The notes: generated by a model not told the origin, from the sequence alone. 64,000 bases of DNA from Thuidium tamariscinum (GCA_947034885.2 OX344750.2:13448053-13512052); one strand, 5' to 3'. Counted from the stretch's first letter, positions 34,520 to 46,759 are shown. Numbers and translations are program-made.

Positions 34520-34809
34520 GTAAGTTGATTTCATTTCTTTGAGAGTCCTTATGAAATTCAAAATATTACTATACTAATATAGTACAACACTTATTAGTGA
34601 AATCCATATTTATATAAAGAATAGTAGTCTTTTGAAAGAACAAAAATTCACTGAAGTTTTGTAAGGTTTGTATATCATTTGATTCCTTTCATCATACAAT
34701 TTTAGCACTATAAATTTAGATTAAAAGCAAATTTTAAATTTCAATGCAATGAAGTGGTTTGACTTTTAGTTTTACAAATTATTCACATAATTTGATTGTG
34801 GTTCTACAG

Positions 34810-36197
34810 GACTTATCTTTGAAGAACTAGCTGAGATGCCTTCATGCAATTTATCTGAGACTGTGCACAACAAATGGCTTCAAATGTCTGGCAATCGTGG
34901 CAACAATTTATTTGATGCCACTTGCGACGACAGTATCCGTGCATGGATGCAGATGACAAATTACAGAGCATTTTTGAATGGACATGCCTCTCGCTCTGGA
35001 CCATCAAAGGGAGAGTTGAAATTGAGGGTTGCTAGACAAAGTGGAGACCCAAAGAAGATTGCCGAGGCTCTTAATACATTACCTGGAACTGAAGATATGG
35101 GGACCCGCATACCTCATTTGGAAGGAGAAGAAGTATTTGGGAGCACTAAAAGAAAGCTTGACATTCCCATTGGCAATGAAGGGGATTTACATTGCCCAGA
35201 TAAGGTAAACTTCTCTCAGCCTCATGTGCGTACGAGGTCAACAAGTGTTGGCTCGGGCCCTTCCCCTATTATGCAAGCACTTGCGCCATCAAATGATGCT
35301 ATTCACGTGAGTTGTGCTTTTGAAAGTGACTGTGACACAAGCAAGTGGCACATTGCAAGAATTAGTCATAAATCCAGTGCAAAGTGTCATGCTCAACAAA
35401 AGGGTTCACATATCAAGTGTACAGCAAAAATTGCTAGGGGACAGAAGGGAACTCCAGCCGCCACCTACCGTGGAAGAAAGGAAGAGTATGGGAGCCATCG
35501 AGAGGTGGTAGTAGACTTCTGGTTTTGTTCAGATGATATTGAGCGATGTGTGAAAGGTACAAAGCGTAAATGGATGATTGATTGGCCTGATGTGCCAGAT
35601 ATATGGCCTATACTAGCAGGCACAAATCTCAGTAGAGAAGAGACACTGTCTCTACAAGATGCCGGTTTTTGTTTACAAGATCAACCTTCATTGTCTCCTC
35701 GTCGTCTTTTTCAAATGTCCAGGGTATTTGAGAGTGTTCATTATGATGAAGGGATACCTACAAATCCAGATGTATTTCCTACGGTGAGAAACAACAAGAC
35801 TATTCGGCGAAGTACAAATGCCCCAACAATTGAGCATCGCAATAAGTGGGAGAGCGCGAAAAATATCAAAGGACAAATTATCAACGTGACTTTGCTTCCC
35901 TTGCCAGGATTAGGAGCAATAGTTTCTTTGGAGACTGGCCCGGAGCACAAAACCAAAGTCTACAAGATTACTCTTGGTATCTTTCTTGCTTGCACTTGTC
36001 CTGACTTTGTGAACATGGCTGTCTCTGCAATTGGAGGGCATGCACAGTATGTCAACTGCAAGCACTTATATTACTTGTTCAGGTACTTTTGCAAAATAGA
36101 TCATCAAAAAGACTTCTTCATCCATGCTCCTAGTTTCATCTTCAATGAATTGAAGGTTCTTCTTGTTCAAGCTGGTCTCATCACAATATCGGAATAA
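34810..36197 (+). CDS. MULE-like transposase C-terminal part with SWIM finger
   Basis: The exon starts after CTACAG and reads LIFEELAEMPSCNLSETVHN, then KWLQMSGN. A variable Ser/Lys/His-rich region follows, including a His/Cys-containing block around HARISHKSSAKCHAQQKGSH-like sequence. It ends with the SWIM-type zinc finger (C-x-C-P-x16+-C-x-H): LACTCPDFVNMA ... YVNCKHLYYLF. SWIM fingers are typical of MULE transposases and FAR1/FHY3 factors. The 453 codons from 34836 are unbroken. Confidence 0.7.
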
Positions 36198-38665
36198 GTT
36201 GATATAGAGATTAGTAGGAATTTTAATTCCATTACTCAAATTTTGAATTTTTAGAAGGTACAGATATCGAACTATAGGCATTGAGAAGAATGTTTACATA
36301 TTTCAAAGTATTTTTTATGGTAATGCAATTCAATTTTTTATATCAAGTTCATGCATATTCTACATGAATGTTTGACTTGAATGATCAACAGCACTATTAT
36401 TTGTGAAAAAAAGTATGAGTCATTTTTATTCCAACTTCTATATAGAATAGCATTTAGGCTTTTGCTTCTGCAATGACTTGAAAGGCCTTAGTTTTACTAA
36501 TGTAATAGATCTTACATTGTAGCTTGTAGCCTAAATGTCCTTCCCTAATTACGCACTTTGGAAAATCCAACTGACATGGGATGTTGAGATCAATTTACTA
36601 ATTCTTTGAGTAGGTGACCAAAAAAATATCTTTCATTTTACAAACTATTTCTATAATTTTTTTCCTTTATATAGAATTTATGTTTTCCTTACAGTGTTTA
36701 CCTTAGATTTCACCATTTTTGGTCCCTTATCTTTCACCCTTTTGCTGTTTCTTTTTCTTTCTATTGAATTCATTGCATTTAAAATATATTACATTATTAC
36801 TATAGATTTTGTAGGATTCATTTAATGTCGTTTATATTTTGTAACATGTAGGAACATCATTAAAAATTTATAGTACTATTGTATACAAATGTCCACCTAA
36901 GAAGACATTATGTCTTCAAAACAGATGCTTCTGGATTTGACAAAAATGTATTGAGCTAAGCCAACCAATAATTGCACTTGTACTTATTTTGTAGCCATTA
37001 TTTGTTATTATAACTTTTCCTTTACAGATCTAAAATTGGAAGTAAAAAGTATATTATTGTAATAATTCATTCCTAAAGTAAAAAGGAAATGGTATTCTTC
37101 AATTCAGGACTGTCCAAAACCCCTGGAAGAAATTGAACTGTCTGCTACACTGATGTGTAGTAGTCAGCTCACTCTAATCCCGAGGTTGTATATCCAAGAA
37201 CTCCACGTCCTCTTATATTCTTGTTCTTGGGGAGTTCCTACCCATATGGGATATATAAACTTCAACTTTCCTTTGCCTTTGATTGCCAAGGAACAACTTT
37301 ATTTTTGAAAACCATGATATATTTTTTTCTTTTGTGCAAGAACATGTGGAAGCCCTATGTTCACTTCAATGAGAAGTTCCTTTTCTTGTTGTCAATTTTG
37401 TAAGACTTGGTAAAAATAATACAATTACTACTAGTAGTATGTGCAGGTTTTTGTCAATGAAGACATTATGTCTTTCAACTTCCTACTTTCAATTTGAAAA
37501 TTATATATTGAGAGGAAAAAAATTCTTCAAATTTTTTTATCAAATTGCTTGCACAATTCTTTTTCAAATTTGACTAGAATCTAGGCAAAAATGGAGGTCC
37601 ATTTATTTCCTCTAAGAGGTAATTAGATCCTAGTACTTATCTAAGTCCATGGTCTTGTTTACATTGAGTTTTTTTTTATAACAAGGAGTCCCTTCCATTA
37701 CAGTCATGGATTTTGTCCCTACAAGCAAGTGCCTTCCAAATTGTTGTCTCAAATTATGTTGAAGACAAGCTTCATGGCATTCCTAATCCTTTACAAAACA
37801 ATGGGGATATAAGAGGGGTTAATGTTGTATTCACTTGTTTACAAGAGAATATAAAAAATAATTAAAATTTCTCTAGCACTCCAACTGTAGCCTAAATGGA
37901 ATTTGAAGAGCTCATAGATTTATATGAAGCACTAAAGTTGGGACAACTGAAGATAGAAAATGGACCCCTAAATCTTCAAGTGTTAAATCAAACGCAATCC
38001 ACGGATATAGGATACACGGTCATAGGTCACAATTCTTACAAAAAAGAGTTCTTTGAAATAAAAAAGTTGAAAAAAATTACAAACTAAACCCTAAACCGCC
38101 AAAAAAACAAAATAAAAATATTTTCATGCTCACAGCTCACAAGCTCACGGCTCCAAGCTCGCGCGCTAGCATCGTTGCTTCACGTTTGAGTTCTAGTCTC
38201 GAAGGAAGAATATTTGTTGGCGCTACAGGATAGTTTGCATCTCCATAGAGCTTCCTTTGGGTCCCTTTGTCTAAGGCAGACGGATCCATTGAAGGTTCCC
38301 TGGAACGCAGTGGCGAAGGTGAGGCCAAAATGAATAGTCGAGGTTTCCATTCTGGAAGGCTATCCACACCCCCATCCTTGATAAAGTTTTGTAGAAAAGT
38401 CCATGGAGGAATTCAAAGTAGGTGCAAAGTCGAGGAAGTTCCTAGTACTAAAGATGACATATTGCCCGTAGTCTAAGATGGAGTCCTTTGACGCTTGGCA
38501 ACATAAATCTCCACTTAGCTCCTAGTAAGTCAAGGCGTTGATCATTTGCAATGCAAGAAAAAAAAATCAGAACCAAGTAATACGGAGCACTAAGTTAATT
38601 TACACTAAGAAATAAAAAAACCCGAACACTATTTATTTTGATAAACACTTTAGCTCGATTCGAGC
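36198..38665. other. AT-rich stretch without recognised gene
   Basis: No gene seen. A slightly GC-richer patch (38137-38480) has short open frames on both strands without motifs. CTCACAAGCTCACGGCTCCA near 38140 resembles CTCACAAGCTCATAGGCTCA near 60010, suggesting a shared, unidentified repeat. No terminal repeats of the MULE were recognised. Confidence 0.45.
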
Positions 38666-39610
38666 TTAACCCCTAAATGTTCAAACTACGTTTTTTGGCA
38701 ACATAGCAATTTTGGGCAGCTCACTACGAATGGAGTTTTTATTTTTTTCTTTGAAATTTTTACACAATGTACGTCCAATGAGTAGCTTTAAGGCCCAACA
38801 ATTTTCATAACTTTTGACAACATAGATAAAAAGTTATTGCATGATACGTGATTCCTCTTACTCGGTGGGTAGCTCGGGCAGCTGAAAAAACTTCTTCAAA
38901 AATCACAAATTTAAAAATTAAAAATTAGTTCTTTAGATTTTTATCTACTTTGAAAGCTTTTAATTATTCCATTTTGATTTATGAGATGAAAGTTATGGGA
39001 GTTTTAGTTTGAGGGTAGTTTGTAGGAAGCTATGGATTCTCTATTCCAAAATAAACTTTGAAGTCCATTATCTTACTCAATTTTTAATATTTTTCAAAAA
39101 TAATAAAAATATTAGGTGAAGATTTTCTATTATAACATTACAACCATTGAGATTGAAAATTTTCAATTTCAAAAATTAATTATTACTATTTTAGTATTTT
39201 GAATCATTTTGTACCTTTTTCTACTTACTAATTGTTTTCTACATGTTGTACAACTCCAAATGATTTGAAATTTTTTAGGTGTGTAGATAACTTGAATAAA
39301 AGAACAAACCCAAAGAGTAACAACCATTTTGGACTTTTTTCATACAAAAGTGAGCTACTAAGGTGTAGCTGCCCGGATTTTCAGAGGGATAAAAATTGCA
39401 TTTTTGACAATTCAAACACTATTATCTTGCAATCTATAAGGTAGAAATTTCTGAAATTTTTTTTCTGCATATTCTCAAACTAGTTTACTATAAGATCCTA
39501 TGGTTACATTTGTCTTAAGATGTTTTTTTTAAAAGATTTGGGTCTTATACTAGAAGTGGCAGTTTTAGAGTGTTTTTGGCAAAACATAGTCAAATACATT
39601 TAGGGGTTAA
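38666..39610 (-). mobile_element. TTAA-bounded MITE-like element, copy 2 (inverted)
   Basis: 945 bp from TTAACCCCTAAATGT to ACATTTAGGGGTTAA, a perfect 15-bp terminal inverted repeat including TTAA at both edges. Its reverse complement aligns throughout with 13235-14165 and with 49413-50646 minus its nested insert. It is the best-preserved ends of the family here. The open frame at 39232-39444 is an artefact. Confidence 0.8.
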
Positions 39611-39789
39611 ATGCGAAGTCCCACAAACTAATACAGAGCGTGCAATCACCAGCATTCAGCTCAACTTGAGCTGAATTGCATACCTTGACATGCTCCTCTA
39701 ATTAACAATTGGTGATCCTCGCATGACCTCCATGAACTTGTCATATTTTTTGCGACCCCTTTTGTCTCAAAGCATTTGTCATCCAATTA

Positions 39790-40490
39790 TTCCTTTTTTG
39801 TTATCACAAAATGACTTTAGCCCCACGTTGCGGTGGACGTGTAGTTGCTAAAACCACAGAAGCAGAGTTCCGAGTAGGAAATTGTCCTTGTTGTTGTTTC
39901 ATTGGTTGTTCCAAGATTTTGCAAACACTATGTTCTCAGACTTGTTCATAATGTGCTTCCATGGGTTGTCGTCCACTATCACGGTATTTTTTGAATTAAA
40001 TTTCCCCCGTGGGTGTCTGAAAAGCATGTCTAAGTTCTTTAGAAACAAGTCTTTGTTAGTATTAGGTTTCTTAAAGGAGGTAAGCCTCCCAAATTTATCC
40101 TTGTACTTAAAAATCTAGCAGGTGTCTTGTTCAAGAACTAACACGGGCTTCTAGACGTCTTGAAAAAGACTCGCACATTTGGTCAGTAGTGGTTTTCTTC
40201 ATGGAACTCCACACTGAAACAAATGCTATCTTTTCTAGCTCTTTGAGGAACTCCAAGAAATTAGGCTTTATGTAGACGGCCTTTGGTCCTACAATTGCAG
40301 CCATGGTAGCAGAGTGCAATTTTGACTAGTTGTTGAATTGTCTTATTGACCCCTTCGACTTCCAATCCATAGTGACACATAGGATGCCATTGAGATCTAT
40401 GATGACGTTTATCCACTTCACTGCCACCCGGACCTCAATGGCTAATAGACGTCTTCCATTGCCCCCCCAAGCTACTGGAGGGTCAAATTC
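39790..40490 (-). pseudogene. NIF-like (FCP1/SCP-type HAD) phosphatase pseudogene
   Basis: Minus-strand frames carry all landmarks of the NLI-interacting-factor-like phosphatases in order: VKWINVIIDLNGILC (motif I with the plant-type DLNG), KAVYIKPNFLEFLKELEKIA and FVSVWSSM (motif II), FKKPNTNKDLFLKNLDMLF (motif III Lys), and NTVIVDDNPWKHIMNKSENI (motif IV DD). The C-terminal DNFLLGTLL segment follows. Breaks: TAG before SKLHSATM, a frame change after TTTDQMCES, two TAGs around LEQDTC, and TGA after SWNNQ. Family members act on phosphoproteins such as the RNA polymerase II tail. This copy is dead and shows no clear introns, so it could be a processed copy. Confidence 0.75.
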
Positions 40491-42081
40491 CTATTAAAAA
40501 GTGGAGGATACTGCAGCCAATTACAAATTGTTGAACTGGCACAGAGCAGAGAATACGCAAAATTGAATCACAAGAACCACATGTCATGCATAATTTTAAA
40601 GACACAAAAAATCATATTTTTACCTCCATCTATGTCAATTTAGAGGGCTTAGGTACATCCTCCGGGATCGAAATTGTACGACTAGTGTGAGTCCCCGATT
40701 CGTCACCAAGAACTCACGGGTTCTTTTTTCGAATTTATACATAAACTAAGGCGTAGTTAGGCTCATAACACCCACAAAAAGGGCATTAAACCTATATTGG
40801 CATTACACATACCAATGTGCCATTTGGTTATTAGGTGGGATTTAGGATAGTTTACATCCAAAACGGGCCTAGTCTTAGCTAAATAGACGCCAAATTGATA
40901 GAGACATGCAGGATTAGGGTAAGCAGCCTAAAAAGGCCCTGCCTAGGCTAGGAAGTCCTCATAGGGGGATCTAGGAGGAATCCCCCACTCCCCATAGCAT
41001 CGAAGAGAGTACGGATAAAATACTAACCTTGAAATGCAGGTACCGGCGATTTCCTAATTCTAGGAGCACACAGTGGGGATGCAGATTTGCATCCAAGTGG
41101 GGGGATCCTATGGGTGGTCCCTTCTAAAGTTTGGGAATTTTCCGACATTGTTTGGATATTTTCCCAGACGGTCAACCGCGGTGGACTTTGGGTGGGAATT
41201 CGAAAGAATATCCCAAAGTGCGGTAAAATCCCACTAAAAATCCGGCAAGGCGGTCTCTCACACCAACGGAGCGCTTCCCCAAGTTTCAAGACGAAACGAT
41301 AGTTGGAAGATCCCGAATCGGCAACATTCCTCCCCAACTGACAAATTAGATGACGAAAGCGGCGGTTGACCGGCGTACCGGGGCCATACGACATCGGAAC
41401 GGAGCCTATTTTGGGTCTATTCCTACCCCCTTGCCTCTACTTGGAAGATTGGTGGAGGTTTGGGGTCCAAAATTGCTAAACTCCAAAAGTTGGGAATTTA
41501 TCCCAACTTTGATCCCAGCTTACACTGAGATTCCTCGAGAATTGGGACATAGTTTAAGGGGTAAGGGGTTCCTCTTAGACTAATTATGGCCTTCCGGAGC
41601 CAATGGCGCAATCCGTTTGTCATTTGGAGCTAAACTCCAAAAGTTAGCCTTTTGGGGACAGCACATGGAGAAGAAATGGGGGTTTTAGGCCCTCCAATGC
41701 ATTTTTGGGGAGTTTGGGCCCCATTAGCCGTGGGGAACGCGTAGGGAACGTGTGGGGAATTCCGGGCACATGTGGGAGCAAGTACCACCTCAAAAAGTTA
41801 GTGGAGGTGGCTCATGTGCTTTGGTGTAAGTAATTTCAAATTAAGTAGGTGGGAACACATGGGAACCTCTCCCATGTGAGAACTTGTAGATTTTGGGGAA
41901 GGTAAATTAGACGGTTTTGCAAGTTCTTGTAAGGTTAGGTAAGATTTGAATTTCCCAATTCAAATTGTGTAGATTTTAGGCGGATAATTAGATTTGGGAG
42001 GGGTAAACATGTACGGACCTCCTAATTTCCCTCATCTAGTTATTCTTAGTAGATTAAGGGGGGGTGTTGCTCCCTTTTGGG

Positions 42082-42089
42082 TATAAAAG
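42082..42089 (+). promoter_or_regulatory. TATA box of LTR-like A
   Basis: TATAAAAG in GGGTATAAAAGGGGCGG, followed about 25-30 bp downstream by a CT-rich tract, as in plant retrotransposon promoters. The position relative to flanking family landmarks resembles that in the two minus-strand copies. Confidence 0.6.
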
Positions 42090-42419
42090 GGGCGGCATTC
42101 TCCTCTCATTCTCTCTCTTTTCTCACTCCTACCCATTTAAGGGAGGAGGACTATTGGGCCCGGGTTATGCCGGATTTTCTTTGGCTTTTGATGCCAAGGG
42201 AGCCTTTGATGGTCTTTTGGGGTTTTTACACCCTTTGGTAAGTGTGGTTTTTTGTACTTGGGGACTTGAGACCCCCCCAAGTGGTGTAACTTGTTGCAAT
42301 CTAAGCTTGATTACTCATTGCATTGTGTACCATTGAGAGTTGTTGTGGGAGAGTATTGTGAGGAACCGAGGGGTAACTTGGGAGGTGACTTCGAACGTTT
42401 GTTTGCACTTTGTACCACT

Positions 42420-42577
42420 CTCTTCTCCCTCTTCTCTTAGGCACGGGGTTAAGTTAGTCCCATAGGGGACGGCGAAGCTTTGAACTATAGACTAGATAAG
42501 TTGTGTAAACATTCTCTTCTCCCTCTTCTCTTAGGCACGGGGTTAAGTTAGTCCCATAGGGGACGGCGAAGCTATGA
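42420..42577 (+). repeat. 94-bp-spaced duplication in LTR-like A
   Basis: CTCTTCTCCCTCTTCTCTTA followed by GGCACGGGGTTAAGTTAGTC occurs at 42420 and 42514 and runs to GGCGAAGCT in both. Nearly identical, so a recent local duplication. Confidence 0.85.
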
Positions 42578-42676
42578 ACCCCCCCCCCTTCTTAAGAAAC
42601 TAAAGTCTTAGTCACGTGTCAAAACGCCTCACTCTCACGGCGGAGCTTTGAACCCCCTAAGTCTTAGCGGGGTGTC

Positions 42677-42736
42677 AAACGTTGACTTAGTGCTCAACGT
42701 TTAGTGTCCAACACGGTTGGCACTAAGTCAACGTTT
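42677..42736. repeat. 17-bp inverted repeat
   Basis: AAACGTTGACTTAGTGC (42677-42693) and GCACTAAGTCAACGTTT (42720-42736) are perfect reverse complements 26 bp apart, just downstream of the GGCGAAGCTTTGAAC repeats. Could form a stem in the transcript leader. Function unknown. Confidence 0.85.
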
Positions 42737-42844
42737 AGCATCCAACATCCATTGGGGTAAAACCCTTGGGCCACATCAATTGTTCTTTTGTTAGGAGTTT
42801 CCTAATTCTACTCAAAAAGCCAGAAATTACAAGTTTCCAAGTGC

Positions 42845-42925
42845 TGGACCAGCCCCAGCCAGCCAGCCAGGAGCCCCAACCAGCCAGCCGAGAGCCCCAG
42901 CCAGCCAGCCGGGTACCGCAGCCGG
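42845..42925 (+). repeat. CCAGCCAGCC-type short tandem repeats
   Basis: About three units of roughly 25 bp with AGCCCCA(A/G)CCAGCCAGCC, followed by GGGGGAGCCAGGGG(T)TTCGGGG repeats. GC-rich, no gene recognised. Confidence 0.75.
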
Positions 42926-43364
42926 GGGGGAGCCAGGGGTTTCGGGGAGCCAGGGGTTCGGGGGTCCAGGGGCCTTCGGGGTCCAGGGTCCTTACAAAAA
43001 AAAAGATAGAAATTAGGTAGTTAGGGGGGAAAAATAGAAATTAGGTAGTTGAGGGGATAAAATAGAAACTAGTTGAGATAGGAAGCCATTGCAAGAAAGA
43101 CCTAATTGTAAGAGCACCCGGAAAGGGATAATAAAAAAAGGCCGGGACCAAGACATGGCAATGATGGACGTGGCGTGGAGTGAAGAGGACCGGATCCACG
43201 GAACGGAGGTGGGCATCTAACCCTACCCCTTGATTTGAATTGATTGATGCAATAGGACATTAGTTAGTGGAAAAGTCTACACCCCAAGTAGGATTAAGGT
43301 CCGGTGTTTAGCAATCACGAATAGAGAGGCCGACCATAAAGAGAAGGAAAATAAGAAATACCCA

Positions 43365-43640
43365 AACATAGAAGAAGACGTAGATTAGACTAAGCCAAAT
43401 ACACGCACGTATAGTAGAAGAAGACGTGGAGAAGACGTAGATTAGACTAAGCCACATACACGTACGTATAGTAAACGAATACGTAGAAGAAGACGTGGAT
43501 TAGACTAAGCCAAATACAAGTATGTATAGAAGACCAACACGTAGAGTAGAGGTACTCAATTAAAATACGTAAAGTAGAAGTAGAACAATACCAACACGTA
43601 GAGTAGAGGTACCCAATTAAAATATGCAAAGTAGATTAAA
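43365..43640 (+). repeat. Two adjacent tandem repeat sets (~62 bp and ~57 bp)
   Basis: GACGTAGATTAGACTAAGCC occurs about three times (with variants) between 43375 and 43520. CACGTAGAGTAGAGGTACYC occurs twice between about 43538 and 43612. A low-complexity region; the Tyr/Phe-rich minus-strand frames across it are artefacts. Confidence 0.75.
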
Positions 43641-44634
43641 ACAAACTGGAACACATAGAGGGAGCAGTAAGTAGAAGTAGGATAAGAGAACGAAACAACC
43701 CTTAGTAGGATAGTCAAGATAGTAAAAAAGATCCATTGCTTGGAAGGCACAATGGATTGACGCTTAGACACCCGTAGGTAGTAGAATTGTTAGAGCTTGG
43801 TTGTGATCGCTTAATTCCAAGGGTGGGAATGAAGCGCCCACAACTAGCAGCAGAGGTGCCTTCTCCCCGTGTAGTGGCTTCACTTTCTACTCTGTCTTCT
43901 ACAAGCAGATTGGCTTTGCGAGTGATTATAAGAGAAGTCTTAAAGGAAGGGATCACACAAACATGTAATTGTTCATCAAGAATACCATGAGCATCGCATG
44001 GGTGCGTAGAATCATTTTTAAAGGTTAAGAATTTTTACCAAAAAATGAGAATATCTCCTATAGACCCCTCGTGATAAAGGCATGCTTCTCTCATGGACTT
44101 CAATCTTTGTTTTAGAGGCATGCCACTCTCATGGGCTTGTTGAATTTTTTAATTCCCTCGTATGCTTCTATGGGCTCTCTTTAATGAATGGTTGCTTCAA
44201 AAGAAAAAGATAAAACAAATGATTGTCATGATTGTATGTTGACTGTCTTTTATTGCATGTCTTACATGTAGTTTTCCTTTGCTTGAATGAGGTGTTGTAG
44301 TGTTGAATTGCATGGGAGGGGGTTCATATATGCCTCAAGCACCAATCAATTTTGGAACAACACTAACATTCGAGCATGGAGCGGTGAGCCTATATATGAA
44401 TTGCAAGCATGGAACTTGTGAGCGGTGAGCCTTTGGAAGCTATTTTTCGGGAAAGTTTTGCCAAATTTTTTTTGGCTCAATCTTTTTTCAAAATAGAATA
44501 AAATTTACTATTTATAGTAAGTTCTGTGACCTATTACCGTGTCTCCTATGACCATGGATTGTGATCAATTTTAAATTTTATTGGCCATAATTTTTTTTGC
44601 AACGTATTTTGTCTTTCAAGCTCTTGTGAAAAAT
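43641..44634. other. Spacer between LTR-like A and the long-TIR element
   Basis: No gene recognised. GAGCGGTGAGCC occurs twice (about 44380 and 44420). Confidence 0.4.
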
Positions 44635-45199
44635 TTAACCTTGAAAGGACCATGACTATGTTTTCAGTAAAACCGCTTTAAAAAATACCATTTGTCATAA
44701 TCATTTTTTGATACATATAACCATAAGATCTTGTATGATGAAGAGATTTCACCAAAATAATGATCTCAAAAACATCTTGAATATTGAAAAAAGTGTGCGC
44801 AAGGGAGGCTTGTTAGCACACATATAGAGGAAAGAAAATAATGATTTTTTGAGTTTTCTTTGGTAGAAACATGCCTTCCTAATATGTAAATAAACCACAA
44901 AAGCTTCAGCTTTAGATCATTAATTTTGGATACTCCCCAGTACTAAAAAACCCTAAACTACAAAGTGTGACAAATTAGCTTAATTGAATTTAATTATAAA
45001 ATGATTTTTGAATTTTTTTTGAAAAATAATTATTTAGATTGTTGTCATATTAGACATATCCAATCAAAATTTCAAGTTAATTTGGTTCGTACTTCAAAAG
45101 TTATGGCCAATGGCAACTCTAAAATTTCAAATGTGACACAAAATAGTACTAGTGTTTCATGCTTTCACCGCCCAAAAGGTCTATAAGATCCTACGGACT

Positions 45200-45760
45200 T
45201 CTTGGGGGTGATTTAAAATACCCCTAGTTTTAGTCCCTTGACTTTTTTAAAAGAGTTTTTTCCTAAATTTTGAAACCATTGCTGAAAAGATAGTTTTGAA
45301 ATTCAATAGGGGTTCTAAAAGAGGGGTAGCTCCAAGTAACACCAAAAGGTTTGTTGGATCCAAATAACCTTTGTAGGGTGCTCAAATATTCTTCTAGTTT
45401 TGATATCATTGATTTTTTCAAAGGTATTTTTTCAAAATACTTGAGACCATGACTCACACCGTGACTAAAACAATAGTTTTGAAATTCAACAAGGTTATAG
45501 GGGACCTAAAAGAGGGCTAGCTCTAAGCACCCCCCAAAAATTTGTTGAATCCAACTAACCTTTAAGGCATGCTTAAAGACTCTTCTAGTTTTGATATCAT
45601 TGATTTTTTCAAAGATGTTTTTTTCAAAAAATTTGAGACCATGACTAAAATGATAGTTTTGAAATTTAGCAAGGTTATAGGATACCTAAAAGAGGGGTAA
45701 CTCCAAGCACCTCAAAAGGTTTGTTGTATCCAACCAACCTTCATAGGGGGCTTAGAGATA
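45200..45760 (+). repeat. ~181-bp tandem repeat, about three units
   Basis: TAGTTTTGAAATTC-type unit starts lie at 45291, 45474 and 45654 (spacing 183 and 180 bp). Each unit includes AAAGAGGGGTAGCTCCAAG and TTCTAGTTTTGATATCATTG or close variants. Located inside the left arm boundary of the long-TIR element. Noncoding. Confidence 0.85.
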
Positions 45761-45971
45761 CTTCAATTGAACAATTCACTAATCTGATCAAGCCAGTGGA
45801 GAAGAAAAGGTGTTTTGAATCTTGATAAGGTTTCTAGGAAATGGTACAATATACCCATGGAGGTTTATTTTCAGAGTAAGATACATGGTTTTATAAGAAA
45901 TTCAATTTGCATAGCATGCTATTGAAGCTTCTATGATGACTACTTGAAAAAGTAGGGTGATTGTACACTAA

Positions 45972-46759
45972 GACATTTCTCAAGCCGCAAATGCTGTAGT
46001 AAGAATGTACACCAATACCACACAAGAAAGCAAGAGGAAGCCAAAAGAAGCTGTTCATGCCATGAAGACTGGAGTGAAAGAGAGAAATAAAACTTTGATG
46101 GTGAAAATGGGCAAACTACTAGTAGTGGTTCATCCTTCTAATGGACTTGACTTCCTAAAAGAGGTGAGTTAAGTTTCACGATATTACAATCATGATAAGT
46201 TTTCCTTTTGCTTATTTTTCATTTCAAGTTAAACAAAAAAAATGGATGTGTTGTTAGTGTAGGTGGAAAGGCATTGGAGCATGAATGTGGTTCTTGAAAT
46301 GACATTGGAAAAGCTACAGTTGGTGGCCACATGTACCATGACTGCTACATACAAGATTAAGATCTTGCCTAAAGTGGTGGAACTCCTTTGTTCTATCTTA
46401 GGAAGTAAGGAAGCCCGTTTTTGAAAACTTCTTTTTCCAACTTCTTGTTGAATGCGTTTAGTATGCAAAGATAAGTGAATATTTTTTTATATTCATATAA
46501 TTCTAGATGTGATGATTCATATTGGAAATTGCATTCACAACTTCAAAATGAACCATTTCAAATCATAGATTGTGGATTTTCATCTAAATTTGTACATTTT
46601 TAGATCAACGATGTAGAGCTTGTGAAGTACATCGATTCAGTGGTGATACAAGTTACATCACCATCAATTACAAAGTCAAAAGCAACCAAAGTACTTAGCA
46701 AAGTACATCAAACAATGGAGGCGCAAGATATAGGATCATGGCTTCATAAATTACTTTAA
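45972..46759 (+). pseudogene. Unrecognised three-exon coding remnant
   Basis: Exon 1 (about 45972-46163) encodes DISQAANAVVRMYTNTTQES ... NGLDFLKE and ends at GTGAGT. Exon 2 (46263-46404) encodes VERHWSMNVVLEMTLEKLQL ... LLCSILG and ends at GTAAGG. Exon 3 (46604-46759) encodes INDVELVKYIDSVVIQVTSP ... GSWLHKLL and a TAA. Exons 1-2 join in phase 0; exon 2-3 is off by one, and a stop precedes exon 1. Helical, Lys-rich, no catalytic motif recognised. It may encode an element protein or be a captured host fragment. Confidence 0.45.

Larger units (their letters stand above)
32370..36197 (+). pseudogene. Mutator-like (MULE) transposase with SWIM zinc finger, damaged
   Basis: Start chosen at ATG 32370 in a GCCATGGC context. 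Part 1 (to 33479) is one frame with a single TAG at 32850; past it the frame continues into a Cys-rich zinc-finger-like region (CAGHLACVNPSCDFLRRTG ... VCKVCKNPPICLNHC). Part 2 (33476-34519) is in the -1 frame, joined at an ATGA overlap; it carries the catalytic-like core with WMMFDHVKRVKEW, ATCDMQSKDTE and GFMADSAMANWRAF. An intron with GTAAGT donor and CTACAG acceptor (34520-34809) follows, then part 3 (34810-36197) with SCNLSETVHNKWLQ and a SWIM finger CTCP...NCKH. The phase across the intron is off by one unless the acceptor is CTGAG just before 34836. The protein family is widespread in plants as MULE- and FAR1-related genes. Confidence 0.75.
40640..42760 (+). mobile_element. LTR-like sequence A of a shared LTR family (plus strand)
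   Basis: Landmarks in order: TGCGGTAAAATCCCACTAAA at 41219, a TATA box (GGGTATAAAAGGGG) at 42082-42089 followed by a CT-rich start region, and GGCGAAGCTTTGAAC at 42471 with two variants at about 42565 and 42640. Copies on the minus strand at 54246-55448 and 56697-57714 keep the same order. A TATA-bearing, gene-less segment with these shared blocks fits the U3-R-U5 of an LTR retrotransposon. Edges are approximate. No primer-binding site, gag or pol was recognised. Confidence 0.55.

Noticed and set aside
34119-34523. 134-codon plus-strand frame inside the MULE-like gene
   Set aside because: Shadow of the transposase core in another frame.
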